A stretch of DNA of 64,000 nucleotides, from contig OX940870.1 in NCBI GenBank assembly GCA_954871525.1, forward strand, positions 30,990,555 through 31,054,554, read 5' to 3'. This document shows positions 46,112-57,174 of the stretch, one piece after another. The stretch's first letter is position 1; each line of letters starts with the position of its first letter. The notes beneath the pieces are model-generated. The model made no database searches. It saw only the letters and a list, made by a program, of their open reading frames with translations, and had not been told where the DNA came from. Origin of the DNA: Parietaria judaica. Its lineage: Eukaryota; Streptophyta; Magnoliopsida; Rosales; Urticaceae. The translations under genes and the position numbers were made by a program.

Positions 46112-48454
46112 TCATGGATCGTTGTTGTCCTCGTCGTGAACGACCGACGCCTTCCGCCACTTCTCTTTCTCAATCTCCTTCCCGAGAAAATCGAGAGTTG
46201 TGTCTGTGACGTGGTTCGGGACGCACCCGGCATCGAGCATCGCCTTTAAGAATTTGTGGGCGTCGTCGAGCCGACCGGCCTTTGCGTGAACTTCGATGAG
46301 AGTGTTGTAAGTCACAACGTCGGGCTCGATCCCACAGCCCCTCATTTGCTCGAAGAGCTTCTTGACCTCGCCAATCCGACCGCCCTTCCCCAGCGCATTG
46401 ATCAGCGTGTTGTACATTACAACGTCGAGAAATCCGCCTTGCTCGATTAGCTTATCGAGCACAGAACTCGCCAGATCTGCTCTCCCCATAGCGCCGAGCC
46501 CTTGGATGATCACGTTGTAAGTTGCGATGTCGTGCGGGGAAACACTCTCTCCCATGGCGTCGAGGACGTCCCAAGCTTCGTCGAAGTAGCCCTTCTTCAC
46601 GAACGAGGACATCACGGAGTTATACGTGTAGCTCACTGGGTTGACCCCGAGATTCGAGAAAATCTCGAAGAGCTTGCAAGCCAGTGTCAGCTTTCCCTTG
46701 GCGAGGAATATGGCCATGAAGGTGTTGACCATATCAATGTCGAAAGAATCGGCTCCTTTCTGCTGAACTCGTCGACCTCTAGCGAGGGAAAACGGCCGGC
46801 GAGATTGGTCCCTGGAAAGAATCCGGTCGGCTAATTTGTCCATATGCGGAGACGATGACCACTCATCGGTCTCGGTCTGTGAATCCATGGTGTTGTCTTT
46901 TCTGAGCTCTGTTGGCCGTAATAAGTTTATGATTTCGCCGGACTCTCCTTTTGATGGGAACAACGGCGTGTAGTCCTTGCTCGTGCTCTGTGGAGCTTTC
47001 AATGAAGCTTCCATGGCATCTTTCCATCTCAGCACTTTCGGCAACAGATTACTATCCCTAATGTGCTTCATGAGCCTATCCGTCCAATCCCACCGGCCTC
47101 GTCTATACAGCCCGATCAAAAGCGAGGTGATTGTGACAAGATCGACGATAAAGCCTCGGGCTTCCATTTCCTCAACACTCTTGACAGCCTCCTCGAGCAA
47201 GCCTTCCTTGCAAAGTTGCAGGACGACGATGCTGTAAGTGACACCGTCAACGAACTGACCCTTCTTCCTCAAGTCACAAAACATGGAGTAACCAGCCTCG
47301 GGCCTTCCGTTCCGGAACAACCCGTCAATCAGAATATTAAAAGTCCAAGACGAAGCTCTCACCCCGTCATGGACCATTTTCTCGAACAGTTGGCACGCAT
47401 CGCTGACCTTCCTCGCCTTGAGGAGCCCGTCGAGCAGCGAATTGAACACGACCGTGTTCGGGACAAACCCGTCGCTCTGCATTTCAACGAACACCTTCAT
47501 AGCATCATTGATCCGGTAAGTTCTGCAGCACCCTTGGATCAAAATCCGGTACGTGAAATCGTCGGGCTCGTGGCCCGACACTCTCAGCTCGTCATACACG
47601 GCTAACGCATCTCCCACTTTCCCGGCGGAGCAAAGGACATGAATCAGACTATTGTAAGTGCACAAATCCGGTTCAACCGATTTCTTCATCTCCTTGAAAA
47701 GCATCATCGAAGTACTCAGATCTCCCCAAGCCCCTAACGCGTGAATTCCGATGTTATAGCCCCAAATGTCCATGGAAAACCCTTCCTTTTCGCGAATTCC
47801 GTGAAAAACCCGCGCAAACTCGGCCCTCATGCCCGCCTTTTTCAACCCGACGAGCAATCCGTTGCAGGCGATCGAGCCCGGCGTCTCGGAGCCGTGCTCC
47901 AAGATCTTCGAGAATATCTCGAGTGCCAGACCCACCTGCTCTTTCTTCACCAGGGCGACGAGAACCGAGCCGTACATCTGCGCGCTCAAGCTAGCCCCGA
48001 GCTCCTCCATGGCGGCGAGAATCCGAAGCGCCGACACGAAGTCCCCGGAGCGAGTGAAGGCGTCCAAGAGCGCCTTGAAGGTCGCCGAGTCGACGACGAC
48101 GCCGTGGCGCTTCATCGAGGCCAAGAGGGCGAAGACGTCGTGGCCCAGAGCGTGGCCTGAGCGGCAAAGGGTTTGCAGGATCTGGGCGTAGGAGCGAGGC
48201 GAGGGGTTGAGAGGCGAGTTGAGAGCGAACCATTGGAAGAAGTCGAGCTTCTTGGAGGGGTGGAGCGAGTGGGAGCGGAGGATCCGGAGGAGGAGCGAGT
48301 CGGAGAGAGGGAGCGAGCGAGGGTCGGGAAGGAAGCGAGAGCCTGAGTCGGAGAGGGTCTTGGTGAGCGAAGAGATCAAGAGGACCTCGGAGAGTTGATG
48401 ATGGAGGTCGGCTCTGTGGGCGAGGAAAGCTCTTCCATGACCATACATAACCAT
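46112..48454 (-). CDS. P-class pentatricopeptide repeat protein, At4g01570-like
   Basis: A single uninterrupted frame of 780 aa with a run of 35-residue P-type PPR motifs in two blocks. The first block covers about residues 85-470 (for example TYNSLIHVLCSAGKVGDALAV). A linker without repeats follows, with YTPLFPSKG and DEWSSSPHMDKLADRI. The second block covers about 575-755 (YTYNSVMSSFVKKGYFDEAW, YNTLINALGKGGRIGEV). The linker and the end, NHVTDTTLDFLGKE, match Arabidopsis At4g01570 (805 aa), a probable orthologue. No DYW or E domain is present, so the role should be binding of specific organellar RNAs rather than editing. The N-terminus is weak as a targeting peptide. Intronless structure is normal for this family. 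Met-1 and Met-3 are alternative starts. Confidence 0.93.
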   Translation of the reverse strand: MVMYGHGRAFLAHRADLHHQLSEVLLISSLTKTLSDSGSRFLPDPRSLPLSDSLLLRILRSHSLHPSKKLDFFQWFALNSPLNPSPRSYAQILQTLCRSGHALGHDVFALLASMKRHGVVVDSATFKALLDAFTRSGDFVSALRILAAMEELGASLSAQMYGSVLVALVKKEQVGLALEIFSKILEHGSETPGSIACNGLLVGLKKAGMRAEFARVFHGIREKEGFSMDIWGYNIGIHALGAWGDLSTSMMLFKEMKKSVEPDLCTYNSLIHVLCSAGKVGDALAVYDELRVSGHEPDDFTYRILIQGCCRTYRINDAMKVFVEMQSDGFVPNTVVFNSLLDGLLKARKVSDACQLFEKMVHDGVRASSWTFNILIDGLFRNGRPEAGYSMFCDLRKKGQFVDGVTYSIVVLQLCKEGLLEEAVKSVEEMEARGFIVDLVTITSLLIGLYRRGRWDWTDRLMKHIRDSNLLPKVLRWKDAMEASLKAPQSTSKDYTPLFPSKGESGEIINLLRPTELRKDNTMDSQTETDEWSSSPHMDKLADRILSRDQSRRPFSLARGRRVQQKGADSFDIDMVNTFMAIFLAKGKLTLACKLFEIFSNLGVNPVSYTYNSVMSSFVKKGYFDEAWDVLDAMGESVSPHDIATYNVIIQGLGAMGRADLASSVLDKLIEQGGFLDVVMYNTLINALGKGGRIGEVKKLFEQMRGCGIEPDVVTYNTLIEVHAKAGRLDDAHKFLKAMLDAGCVPNHVTDTTLDFLGKEIEKEKWRKASVVHDEDNNDP

Positions 48455-48932
48455 GCATCAGTGTCTTCTTTGTCCGTCAAAATAGAACGGTGCTTATTTT
48501 TATTTTCTTTTTGGTCTTCTAAAATTTCAACTTGCGCAAAATATTTAAATCTCACGCAGTTATTTATTTGCCTCTTAACACTTAATTTTTTTTTAATGTG
48601 GGAGGGTCCGGTTTAAACTTCTTCGAGCCTCTCGAACGGGTGAGAATTAGGCGAAGAAAGAGTGCCCAAAACTATCATCCAATTTCAATAAGTAAAACTT
48701 CCCAAATAACGAATAAAACTGAAAGTGAACACTATTACAAGCTCAATTACATAAATGAAGAGCGATAAAATTTGTAACGCCCCGGCTACTCAATCGAATC
48801 GACAACTGTCCCCACATGCTAACACGAGTCTTTTCAGCGTGCTTTGTCCTCACTCGCGCGCTTCCCGAGAAACTTCCCAAGAGCTCAAGGTGAACACTAT
48901 TACAAGCCCAATTACATAAATGAAGAGCGATA
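48455..48932. repeat. PPR gene promoter side and tandem partial copy of Cassandra end
   Basis: 48723-48885 is a copy of 48892-49050: part of the Cassandra LTR end plus the flanking sequence gaacactattacaag and atgaagagcgataaaat. The period is about 168 bp. Because the unit includes non-LTR flank, the duplication happened after insertion. 48455-48720 is the upstream region of the PPR gene. Confidence 0.7.
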
Positions 48933-48937
48933 AAATC

Positions 48938-49328
48938 TGTAACGCCCCGGATGCTCAATCGAATCGACAATTGTCCCCACATGCCAACACGAGTCTTTTC
49001 AGTGTGATTTGTCCTCACTCGCGCGCTTTTCGAGAAACTTCCCAGGATGTCACCCATCCCAGGATCGCTCCAAAGCCAAGCACGCTTAACTTTGAAGTTC
49101 CTATGAACGGGCTACCGAAAAGAAGATGCACCTTGTTAACATAGGTAATACCAATCAATTCTTTTAAGCCTCTTCGACCATAGAGTTCCATACTTGTATG
49201 ATCTCCGATAATCGTGCAGTCACAGTCTCGGGAACGTCCCATTAGCACTTCCCTTTGTCCAGGCGATATAGGACTGCATAACTTACCTGTTCTTGCCCTC
49301 GTGGCTTACGGGATTAGTGACTGTCACA
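48938..49328 (-). mobile_element. Solo LTR of a Cassandra-type TRIM with 5S-rRNA-like domain
   Basis: Read on the minus strand it starts tgtgacag at 49328 and ends ggcgttaca at 48938 (391 bp). A perfect 5-bp target duplication, aaatc, lies at 48933-48937 and 49329-49333. About 49115-49037 matches plant 5S rRNA: agttaagcgtgctt corresponds to the A box (49078-49091) and ggatgggtgacatcc to the C box (49044-49058), followed by tgggaag. A 5S-derived region in the LTR is the hallmark of Cassandra. Internal domain and second LTR are absent, so it is a solo LTR left by recombination. Confidence 0.88.
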
Positions 49329-49333
49329 AAATC

Positions 49334-49716
49334 AGTGCCTCTAGAGTTCGAATGAAATTGAACAATAGAGAAACACGTAAAAAGAGACACACTGTTTTTC
49401 AAATAACGAGGTTAAAGCTCCCTTCAACAATGATATTTTTTAAAAAACTTAAATTTTGAAAGAAAGAGCGTTAGATGTTAGATGAATAGAGAGGAGTTTT
49501 GCTTCATTTATCCATGAGAAAACAATTTTATCCTATCCTTAATTTTATTTTTATAAAAAAATTACTTATCTTTAACATTATACGAGGATAAAAATATTTA
49601 AATTAAAAATTATTACACACAAATTAAAAAATAATAACATCTTAAAATATACTATCATATTTGATTATATATTCATACATACACATTTAAATCATGAATA
49701 TTTACTTACGTTTTTA
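49334..49716. other. AT-rich DNA between Cassandra LTR and hAT-C
   Basis: No gene or element ends seen. Confidence 0.4.
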
Positions 49717-50209
49717 CTCTTATGTAGAGTTGCACATCGCGTTCTCGCGGCACGTCGCGACTCGGTCGCCAAAACCGCGAGTAGACACGTCGCGACGCGT
49801 CGTGGCGTGTGCGGTCGCGGCGCGTCGCGATTTGGTGGAAAGAGAGAGACATAGAGGTTTTTTTGGGTTGCGGCAAAAGTTTTATATTTGGTTCCGATGT
49901 TTAACTTTGTTAATTGTTAGTTTTTAACCGAATTTAAATGTTAAAAATGTAAATTTGTAACATAATATTATTTTTAAATATTTAATAACAAATAAATAAA
50001 TATAACAAACAAATAAATATAACAAAACGAGATATTAAAAAAAAAGAGTTGTATTATTCATTGTGAATATTACAATAAGATGGAAGAAAGCTGTAATATT
50101 CAGTGTAAACATTACAAGATGCCTCACTAAAACATCTCTTGTAAAACCCTCCTTAGGGACTAAAAACCAAGAGAGGAAAGAGCACATCATTATTGGCGCT
50201 AACTTTGCA

Positions 50210-53195
50210 TCACTCCGGGAACCAGGCGTTAAACCTTTCAGTCATAAGCTCAAGCTCGGTTGGTTCGGAACGTTGGCGGATTACGGGGTTGCGGAACATC
50301 CAATCGTTCAGGATGTTCTGAGCTGTACTGAATGCGCTCTCCGATGCAACGCTTGAAATGGGGATGGACAGGATGTCCCTCGCCATTCTTGCCAATATCG
50401 GGAATCTTTCCCGTTCATTCTTCCACCACCTGATGACATCGAACTCAGTTGATTGGTCGTCGATCTGAAGGCCGTAGTACCGCTTCACTTCGTCTGGTGC
50501 GCCGTCCGTGCCGGTGGCGTACCGGATCCCGATGCTTCCCCGCGATCCAATCTTTGCTTGAGTCTCCGGCTAAACTCTAAAGTGGACTTGGTTGGGCTTT
50601 CCATCACTGTCCTCCGCTCCACCTCGACGTTGAACTTTGGGAACCGCCGGTCGTATTCCCTGTACAATTCATAAAAAGCTTCATTAACAACCTTAATGTA
50701 ATCAGAGTAGTCCACCCCTATGTTTTGCCCGATTGCTAACATTAACGGATCGAACGTAAACATAATACGAGGGTCTAATATAGAACCGAAGCAATACGAA
50801 AAAGGGGGTGGATCCCAATAACTTTTGAATTTTTCAACCATTCCTTGAATCAAGGGAGCAATAATTGGGTCGTTTTCGTATTATGTAAAAGTGTTAGTAA
50901 TTTCAAATAGACCCGAAAGACCATGATTCAAAGAAGGGCGTTTTTGGTTAGAGAAATTTAAAGTAACAACATAAAAGGGTTTAAGGAATTTGATGAATTT
51001 TTCTGCGGTTGCCCATTCCGCCTCCGAGATTCGCGCTGACGGCTCGAGTTCCTTGTGGAGGAAGTGGTCCAACGGTAGCCTCTGCTTACACACGACTGAA
51101 ACCATTAGATAAGTAGAGTTCCACCGTGTATTATTATCTAATCCGAACCTGTTAGCTTTATGATTGTGTTCTTTACAAAATCGTCTCCACCTATTAGTAA
51201 TTTGAGAATGCCGGATCCAATCAACAATGCCGCGTATTTTTTCTACTTGATCGGCAATTACTCCCTCGCCCGTTCGTGCAATTAAGTTTATAATGTGACA
51301 AGCGCACCGTTGATGTAAAATATTACGAAATTGATTAACGGGCAAAGTAGCCTCCAAAATAGTAATAGCGGCATTATTGTTTGAGGCATTATCTAACGTA
51401 ATAGATATAACACGATTTTGTAAATCCCAATCATTTAATAGTTCTATTATTTTTTCGGAAATGTTTTGGCCGGTATGGCGACACTCGAACGGTGATAGGT
51501 TTAAAAGTTTTTGACACGGTTCCCAATCTTCGTCTACATAATGAGCGGTCAGACTCATATAATCGTTTAGCATCGGACCGCTCCACAAGTCGGTCGTAAA
51601 AGCAACGTTGATGCTAGACATTTTAAAAAAATCGACCAAATAGTTTTTTTGCATAGAATAAGCTTTTTCCATGTCCCTAGTATACGTCGTACGGGAAAAC
51701 TGTTGGTAAGACGGATTAATCCTTTGCATGTATTGTGTATGCGCAGGATTTTCCACCAAACTCAACGGTGCGCCCGTAGACAATAACCATTCGAGTGTCC
51801 ATTTCCGTAAATTTGGGGTCGCAAGTCTACTTACATGTGCTGTGTTTACCTCGTCGAGCGTGCCGGTTGGGAAGCACTCTTTCGCGTGGCGGTTCAAGTG
51901 GCCGGTCCCGCGTTCACCCATCCCGTCTAGGACGTGCCCGCACTTTTTGCACGTCGTCAGTTTAACGCGGACACCGTGCTCGTTAATGTGCCGATCTTCA
52001 TGAAAGAAGTTCCACACCGCGGCTGTGTTTGGCCGTCCCACGCCAAGCCATGAGGATTTGATCTATTAAAACAAAAGGAAAAACACAAAATTAAACGTCA
52101 TAAAGTTTATTATTCATCATATTGATTTAATTAAATGTCTTAAGGTTAAATAAAAAAGTTAACAAAATTAAAATGGTATTTTTTATGTGTGAAAAATTAT
52201 CAAGCTCTTTTGGACGGAACTCCCCGAGGTTCCACACGGTCAGATCGACTGGAAAGGATGCTATGATCTCGCTTTAGGCCCAAGCTTTTCTAGACAGAAC
52301 TCCCCGAGGTTCCCAGGCTAGCTTGGAGGAGATTGCAAAGCAAACCTTATTTAAAAACCAATCTTTCTAAGACACCGAAATCCATTAAGGACTTTATAAT
52401 TATCACCACACATACAAATTACCTTATTAAACCTCAAGAACGTCGTTTCTGATGTGGAAGATCAGTCGGAACCGCAACCACAGAGCATACTAAGACTTTC
52501 GAGAGACGTGGCAAATTAATTAATTAATTAAACTAATAATAATTAATTAATTAAAATAATTAAACTTATAATTAAACTAATAGGATTAAACTAATAATAA
52601 TTAATTAATTAAAATAATTAAACTAATAATAATTAATTAATTAAAATAATTAAATTTATTAATTATTACCCGGACCGAGAACGACGAGGACGGCCGACGG
52701 AGGCTTCAGCGGCTTCTTGATGGGAAGGTTCGGGGGAACCGTCGTGGAACGAGCCGACAACGGAGCCATGGATAGAGGGCGGCGTCGGAAGCTCGGCATC
52801 ATCGGCGTGTTGAGTTTCTTGAAAGTTGGCATCGTGGGCGCGTAGAGTTTCGTCTTCGTCGTGGTGTTGGACTTCTTGACCGGCTTGTTGTTGAAGCATG
52901 AGGGCGAAAAACGGATCGTTATTTCCCGCCCTTAATTGAGCTACCGCGTCGACCAAAACTTGGGGCACACGCTCCGGATTGGCGTCGTGCGCGCCCATCG
53001 CCCGGACTAGACTAGGTCGTAGAGACCGTACCGTATCATCGGGGTAATCGGGATTTGGTGGGGAAGGAAAAATTTCTGCCGGTAGCATAACGGGGATGTA
53101 GCCGTCGGGCATAGATTGGCCGGGAGCCATGGGTTGAAATTGGGGTTCCAATCTCCTAGCCGTCCTTCGACCCAGGAATTACCGCTTCTTCGAGA
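50210..53195 (-). pseudogene. hAT-C transposase (broken)
   Basis: The exon-1 start MSRRSGNS lies near 53195. A 1-bp deletion near 53170, judged against hAT-A, shifts the frame; the rest of that exon is open to 52666. After the intron, exon 2 (from about 52062) has a BED finger (CKKCGHVLDG, LNRHAKEC) and the hAT core (FTTDLWSGP, ITLDNASNNNAA, RCACHIINLIAR, RWNSTYLM). An in-frame TAA at 50881-50883 interrupts it, with coding continuing in the same frame to about 50500. There a 13-bp deletion against hAT-A shifts it again. The dimerisation domain (50488-50210) reads SAFSTAQNILNDWMF, missing about 18 residues with the DDRRSS motif. Splice phases around the intron also do not agree. Not functional. 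Confidence 0.85.
52063..52669 (-). other. Conserved intron module of hAT-C transposase gene
   Basis: About 52185-52430 matches 12940-13185 of hAT-B with only scattered substitutions, including the two inverted motifs (52216-52233 and 52297-52312) and the enclosing ccaagc (52280-52285)/gcttgg (52321-52326) arms. The gatgtggaagatcagtcgga block (52452 on) is present once here and twice in hAT-B. The donor (gg|gtaataatt) is near 52669 and the acceptor (ttaatag) at 52063. Confidence 0.75.
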
Positions 53196-54052
53196 CATAA
53201 TAGAGAACTTGAGAACTTTGAGAATTGAGAGAACTTTGAGAATTTGAGAGACAGATGGAAGATTGTTGGTGAGGAAATGAGGGAGGAAGGGGTGGTATTT
53301 ATAGGGTTGGAGGGGATAGTTGGGTGGGTGAATAATTATTGAGGTGGGTGAAATTTTATTGAAATTCGGGTAAAAAAGTGGGAATTTACGCCCAAAACAA
53401 ACACAATCTTTCACACCCCTCGGATCGCTGACGTGGCGAGATCAGGGCCGTCGGATCAAGTGCGCGGATCGAACTCCACCATTTGCGATTTTCACGTGTA
53501 CATCGCGACGCGTCGCGAATTTCACGTGCACGTCGCGACGCGTCGCGAACTCCAAGTGTGCGTCGCGACTGGTCGCGAATGCGTCTCGCGTTCAAAATGT
53601 GCAGCTCTACTCTTACGTTACGAATCCAAAAGTGAAGGGGCAAAATGCCAAAAAATAAAAAGAAAAGAGCCAAAGTGCAATAACGCCGATGAAAAGCCCG
53701 AAGTTCCTTCAACTTCACTGAATTGAGAGCTGAGACTCGCATCTCCTTCTCGTTTCTGGTCAAGCACTCGTAACCCTAGCTCGTCGCTCTTCAATCCAGG
53801 TTAGCTCCTCGTCAATCTCTCTCTCTTCTGTTTGACGACTCTGAAATCGAATTACATGTTGAAAAAGAATCAACAATTTCCTTTAATGGAGCTCTTTTAC
53901 TTGTTTCAGTCACTGGTTTTGTATTGCGGTGTGGCTTTACGCAATGCTATAATCAAGCTTCGTATAGTTAGGTTTGGATTTTGGAGCTCTTGTAATTGCT
54001 GATCAGTGAAGTTCTTCGATTTTAGGGCTTCTGCGCACTAATCTGTTTGGAA

Positions 54053-57000
54053 ATGGCGGCTTCTGTAACAACGCAATCGCCGTCGCTGAAGCGGAGGGAT
54101 TCGTTGTCGACGAGGGAGGAGGATAAGCTGATTATTACTCCTTTAGGAGCGGGCAATGAAGTCGGCCGCTCTTGCGTCTACATGTATTACAAAGGGAAAA
54201 CCGTCCTGGTATGTCGTGCCACGGATGTGATCTCGTGTTGGTTTTTGTTTTTATTTTGGTCTTACGTTTTATGTCATTGCTCATGTCGTGTTGTGTTTCA
54301 GTTCGACTGTGGAATTCATCCAGCTTACTCCGGCATGGCTGCTTTGCCTTACTTCGATGAGATCGATCCTTCGGCGGTGGACGTCCTTCTCATCACTCAG
54401 TATGTAGCTACTACTATTTTTCACGGTTTACTTGAACATGTTGTAATGTCACTTTTGTATATTCCTTCGACATGTTGTATTTACGAGTCCGATTCTGTTA
54501 AACTTATTATCATCAGAGACTTTATTAGTGTTATTTTGTGTTCCATTTATAGGATTTTAATGGGAAAATTTTTCTACTAGGTTTGTTAAGATTTGAGTCC
54601 TAGACTCCTAGTGTTTAGGGCTTTAGGCTTTTGTGACTAGGGTTTATTGGTGCTAATAATCGGCCGGCAGGAGCATGGTCAGCGATGAACGGGATTTTGA
54701 CATTACGAGGAGATCTGAATCCTGGTTCAATAACAGTGGAATTGGTATTTAATCGTCAAATTCAACCAGTGATTGATTAACTTAATTTCAAAGATCTATT
54801 TTTTCCAATTTTAAACAAAGTTATTATTCGTTAATAATTACATTATTGGTCTTGGAAGTTATCTCAACTCTACATTTATGCTTACTTTTTGCAGCTTCCA
54901 TTTGGATCATGCCGCATCTCTTCCTTATTTTCTGGAAAAGGTTTTTTTTCTTTAGAAATGAAACATTTTATCTATTTTGTATTTTTGCTTCATAGAAAAA
55001 ATAATTTGATGTTCTTTTTAGACGACATTCAAAGGCCGTGTTTTCATGACGTACGCAACGAAGGCTATATACAAGTTGCTTTTGACAGATTATGTTAAAG
55101 TGAGCAAGTTTTCTGTGGAAGACATGCTATTTGACGAACAAGACATCAACCGCTCCATGGATAAAATTGAGGTATGTTTTTGCCCCTTAGGTATTATTTA
55201 GACCGCCACAGCTGCTTCATGACATGCTTTCATATAAACAGATTATAGGTTTGCATATTGAAATCTCCCGTCTTTCGTACGAATTACTTTCGCAGTGCCT
55301 TTTGTATTTGAAACCTATCCTTCTCAATATTCCATTAGAATGAAACTTTTCTGTCTTGTTACATTAATGGGTCTGCTCATAGTTGCTTTTTTCTGATCAT
55401 GAAATTTCGTAACAGATAATTATAACGACCAAGTGTAGTTTTCGTATTGAAGCATGACCAATTTGAAACCGTTTTGTTCTAGTGCAATTGTGTTAAGCAT
55501 ATTGTTAACTGCCACAATCTTCTTGAATTACAGGTTATCGATTTCCATCAGACAGTTGAGGTCAACGGAATTCGATTTTGGTGCTACACGGCCGGTCATG
55601 TCCTAGGTGCTGCTATGTTCATGGTTGACATCGCCGGAGTTCGAGTTCTCTACACCGGGGACTACTCCCGTGAAGAGGACCGCCATCTCCGAGCGGCAGA
55701 GACCCCACAGTTTTCTCCGGACGTGTGCATAATTGAATCCACATATGGTGTCCAACATCACCAGCCTCGGAGCATCCGAGAGAAGCGCTTCACCGACGTC
55801 ATCCACTCCACCATTTCTCAGGGTGGACGGGTCCTGATTCCCGTATTTGCTCTTGGCCGAGCTCAAGAGCTCCTCCTCATCCTCGATGAGTACTGGTCGA
55901 ACCACCCCGAGCTCCAAAACATTCCGATATACTATGCCTCTCCTCTCGCGAAACGATGCTTGTCAGTTTACGAGACATACACTCTCTCAATGAACGACAG
56001 AATCCGGAACGCCAAGTCAAACCCTTTCATCTTCAAGCATATATCTCCATTGAAGAGCATCGAGAGCTTCAACGATGTCGGCCCATCAGTGGTAATGGCG
56101 AGCCCCGGTGGGCTCCAAAGTGGGCTGTCACGTCAACTCTTCGATATGTGGTGTTCGGATAAGAAAAACTCTTGCGTCATCCCGGGTTACGTGGTGGAAG
56201 GAACACTGGCTAAAACGATCATAAACGAGCCGAAAGAGGTCACTATGATGAACGGGCTCACTGCGCCTTTGAACATGCAGGTCCACTCCATCTCCTTTTC
56301 GGCTCACGCGGACTCTGCTCAGACGAGCGCGTTCTTGGAAGAACTCAGGCCTCCGAACATAATCCTCGTCCACGGAGAAGCCAAGGAGATGGCCCGGCTC
56401 AAGCAGAAGCTCGAAACCCAGTTTGTCGACCGCAACACCAAGATCCTCACACCAAAGAATTGCCAGTCCGTGGAGATGTACTTCAACTCCCAGAAAATGG
56501 CCAAAGCGATCGGGAAGCTTGCCGAGAAGACCCCGGAAGCCGGAGAAACCGTAAGCGGCTTATTGGTCAAGAAAGGGTTCAGCTACCAGATTATGGCGCC
56601 AGATGATCTTCATGTCTTCTCGCAGCTCGCGACAGCGAACATCACCCAGAGAATCACCATCCCATTTTCGAGCTCCTTCAGTGTGATTAAGCACCGCCTA
56701 AAGCAGATCTATGACGGCGTCGAGTCTTCCATCGACGAGGAATCCGGCGTCCCGACACTGCAAGTGCACGGCCGCTGGACCATAAAGCAGGAATCAGAGA
56801 AACACGTGTCGCTCCATTGGGCCTCCGACCCGATCAGTGACATGGTCTCCGATTCAGTGGTGGCTTTGGTTCTGAACATCAACCGGGAAGTCCCGAAAGT
56901 GGTGGTTGAGTCCGACGACGTCAAGGCCGAGGAAGACAACGAGAAGAAAGTGGAGAAGGTGATCTACGCGCTCCTCGTGTCGCTCTTCGGAGATGTGAAG

Positions 57001-57174
57001 CTTGGGGAGGACGGAAGGCTCGTGATCAATGTCGACGGCAACATTGCGATACTCGACAGGGAGAGCGGTGACGTCGAGAGCAAAAATGATGGTCTCAGGG
57101 AGAGAGTCAAAACCGCGTTCCGACGCATTCAGGGCGCAGTTAAGCCCATCCCACTCTCGCTCTCGGCGTCCTAG
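54053..57174 (+). CDS. CPSF73-I: Cleavage and polyadenylation specificity factor 73-I (pre-mRNA 3' endonuclease)
   Basis: Five exons: 54053-54208, 54302-54399, 54895-54940, 55022-55171 and 55534-57174, all with GT-AG junctions and agreeing phases, giving 696 aa (Arabidopsis CPSF73-I is 693 aa). The metallo-beta-lactamase motif HFHLDH is rebuilt across the exon 2/3 join (residues 85-90). GHVLGA (H172) and [10 protein letters not shown] (D193) follow, then the beta-CASP region with [19 protein letters not shown] and LVHGE. The C-terminal 240 residues are the CPSF73/100 C-terminal domain. It is the zinc-dependent endonuclease that cuts pre-mRNA at poly(A) sites in the nucleus. The first in-frame ATG is used. 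A 5' UTR intron is likely, with a donor near 53800 and acceptor near 54010-54025. All catalytic residues visible are intact. Confidence 0.96.

Larger units (their letters stand above)
49725..53609. mobile_element. hAT-C: full-length-size hAT element, same family as hAT-A
   Basis: Ends tagagttgcacat (49725) and atgtgcagctcta (ending 53609). 8-bp flanks ctcttatg (49717-49724) and ctcttacg (53610-53617) differ at one base. Both termini carry arrays of gtcgcga/cgcgacgcgtcgcga palindromes. It shares end sequences and both coding ends with hAT-A (2680-4074), which lacks the middle. The right end lies only about 440 bp upstream of the CPSF73-I start codon. Confidence 0.92.

Noticed and set aside
46256..48398. 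Several open frames antisense to the PPR gene, up to 180 aa
   Set aside because: GC-rich coding DNA with few antisense stops explains them. The minus-strand frame is continuous and matches a known PPR family throughout.
55603..55917. Minus-strand frame opposite CPSF73-I exon 5
   Set aside because: It is antisense to highly conserved CPSF73 coding sequence and carries no domain.
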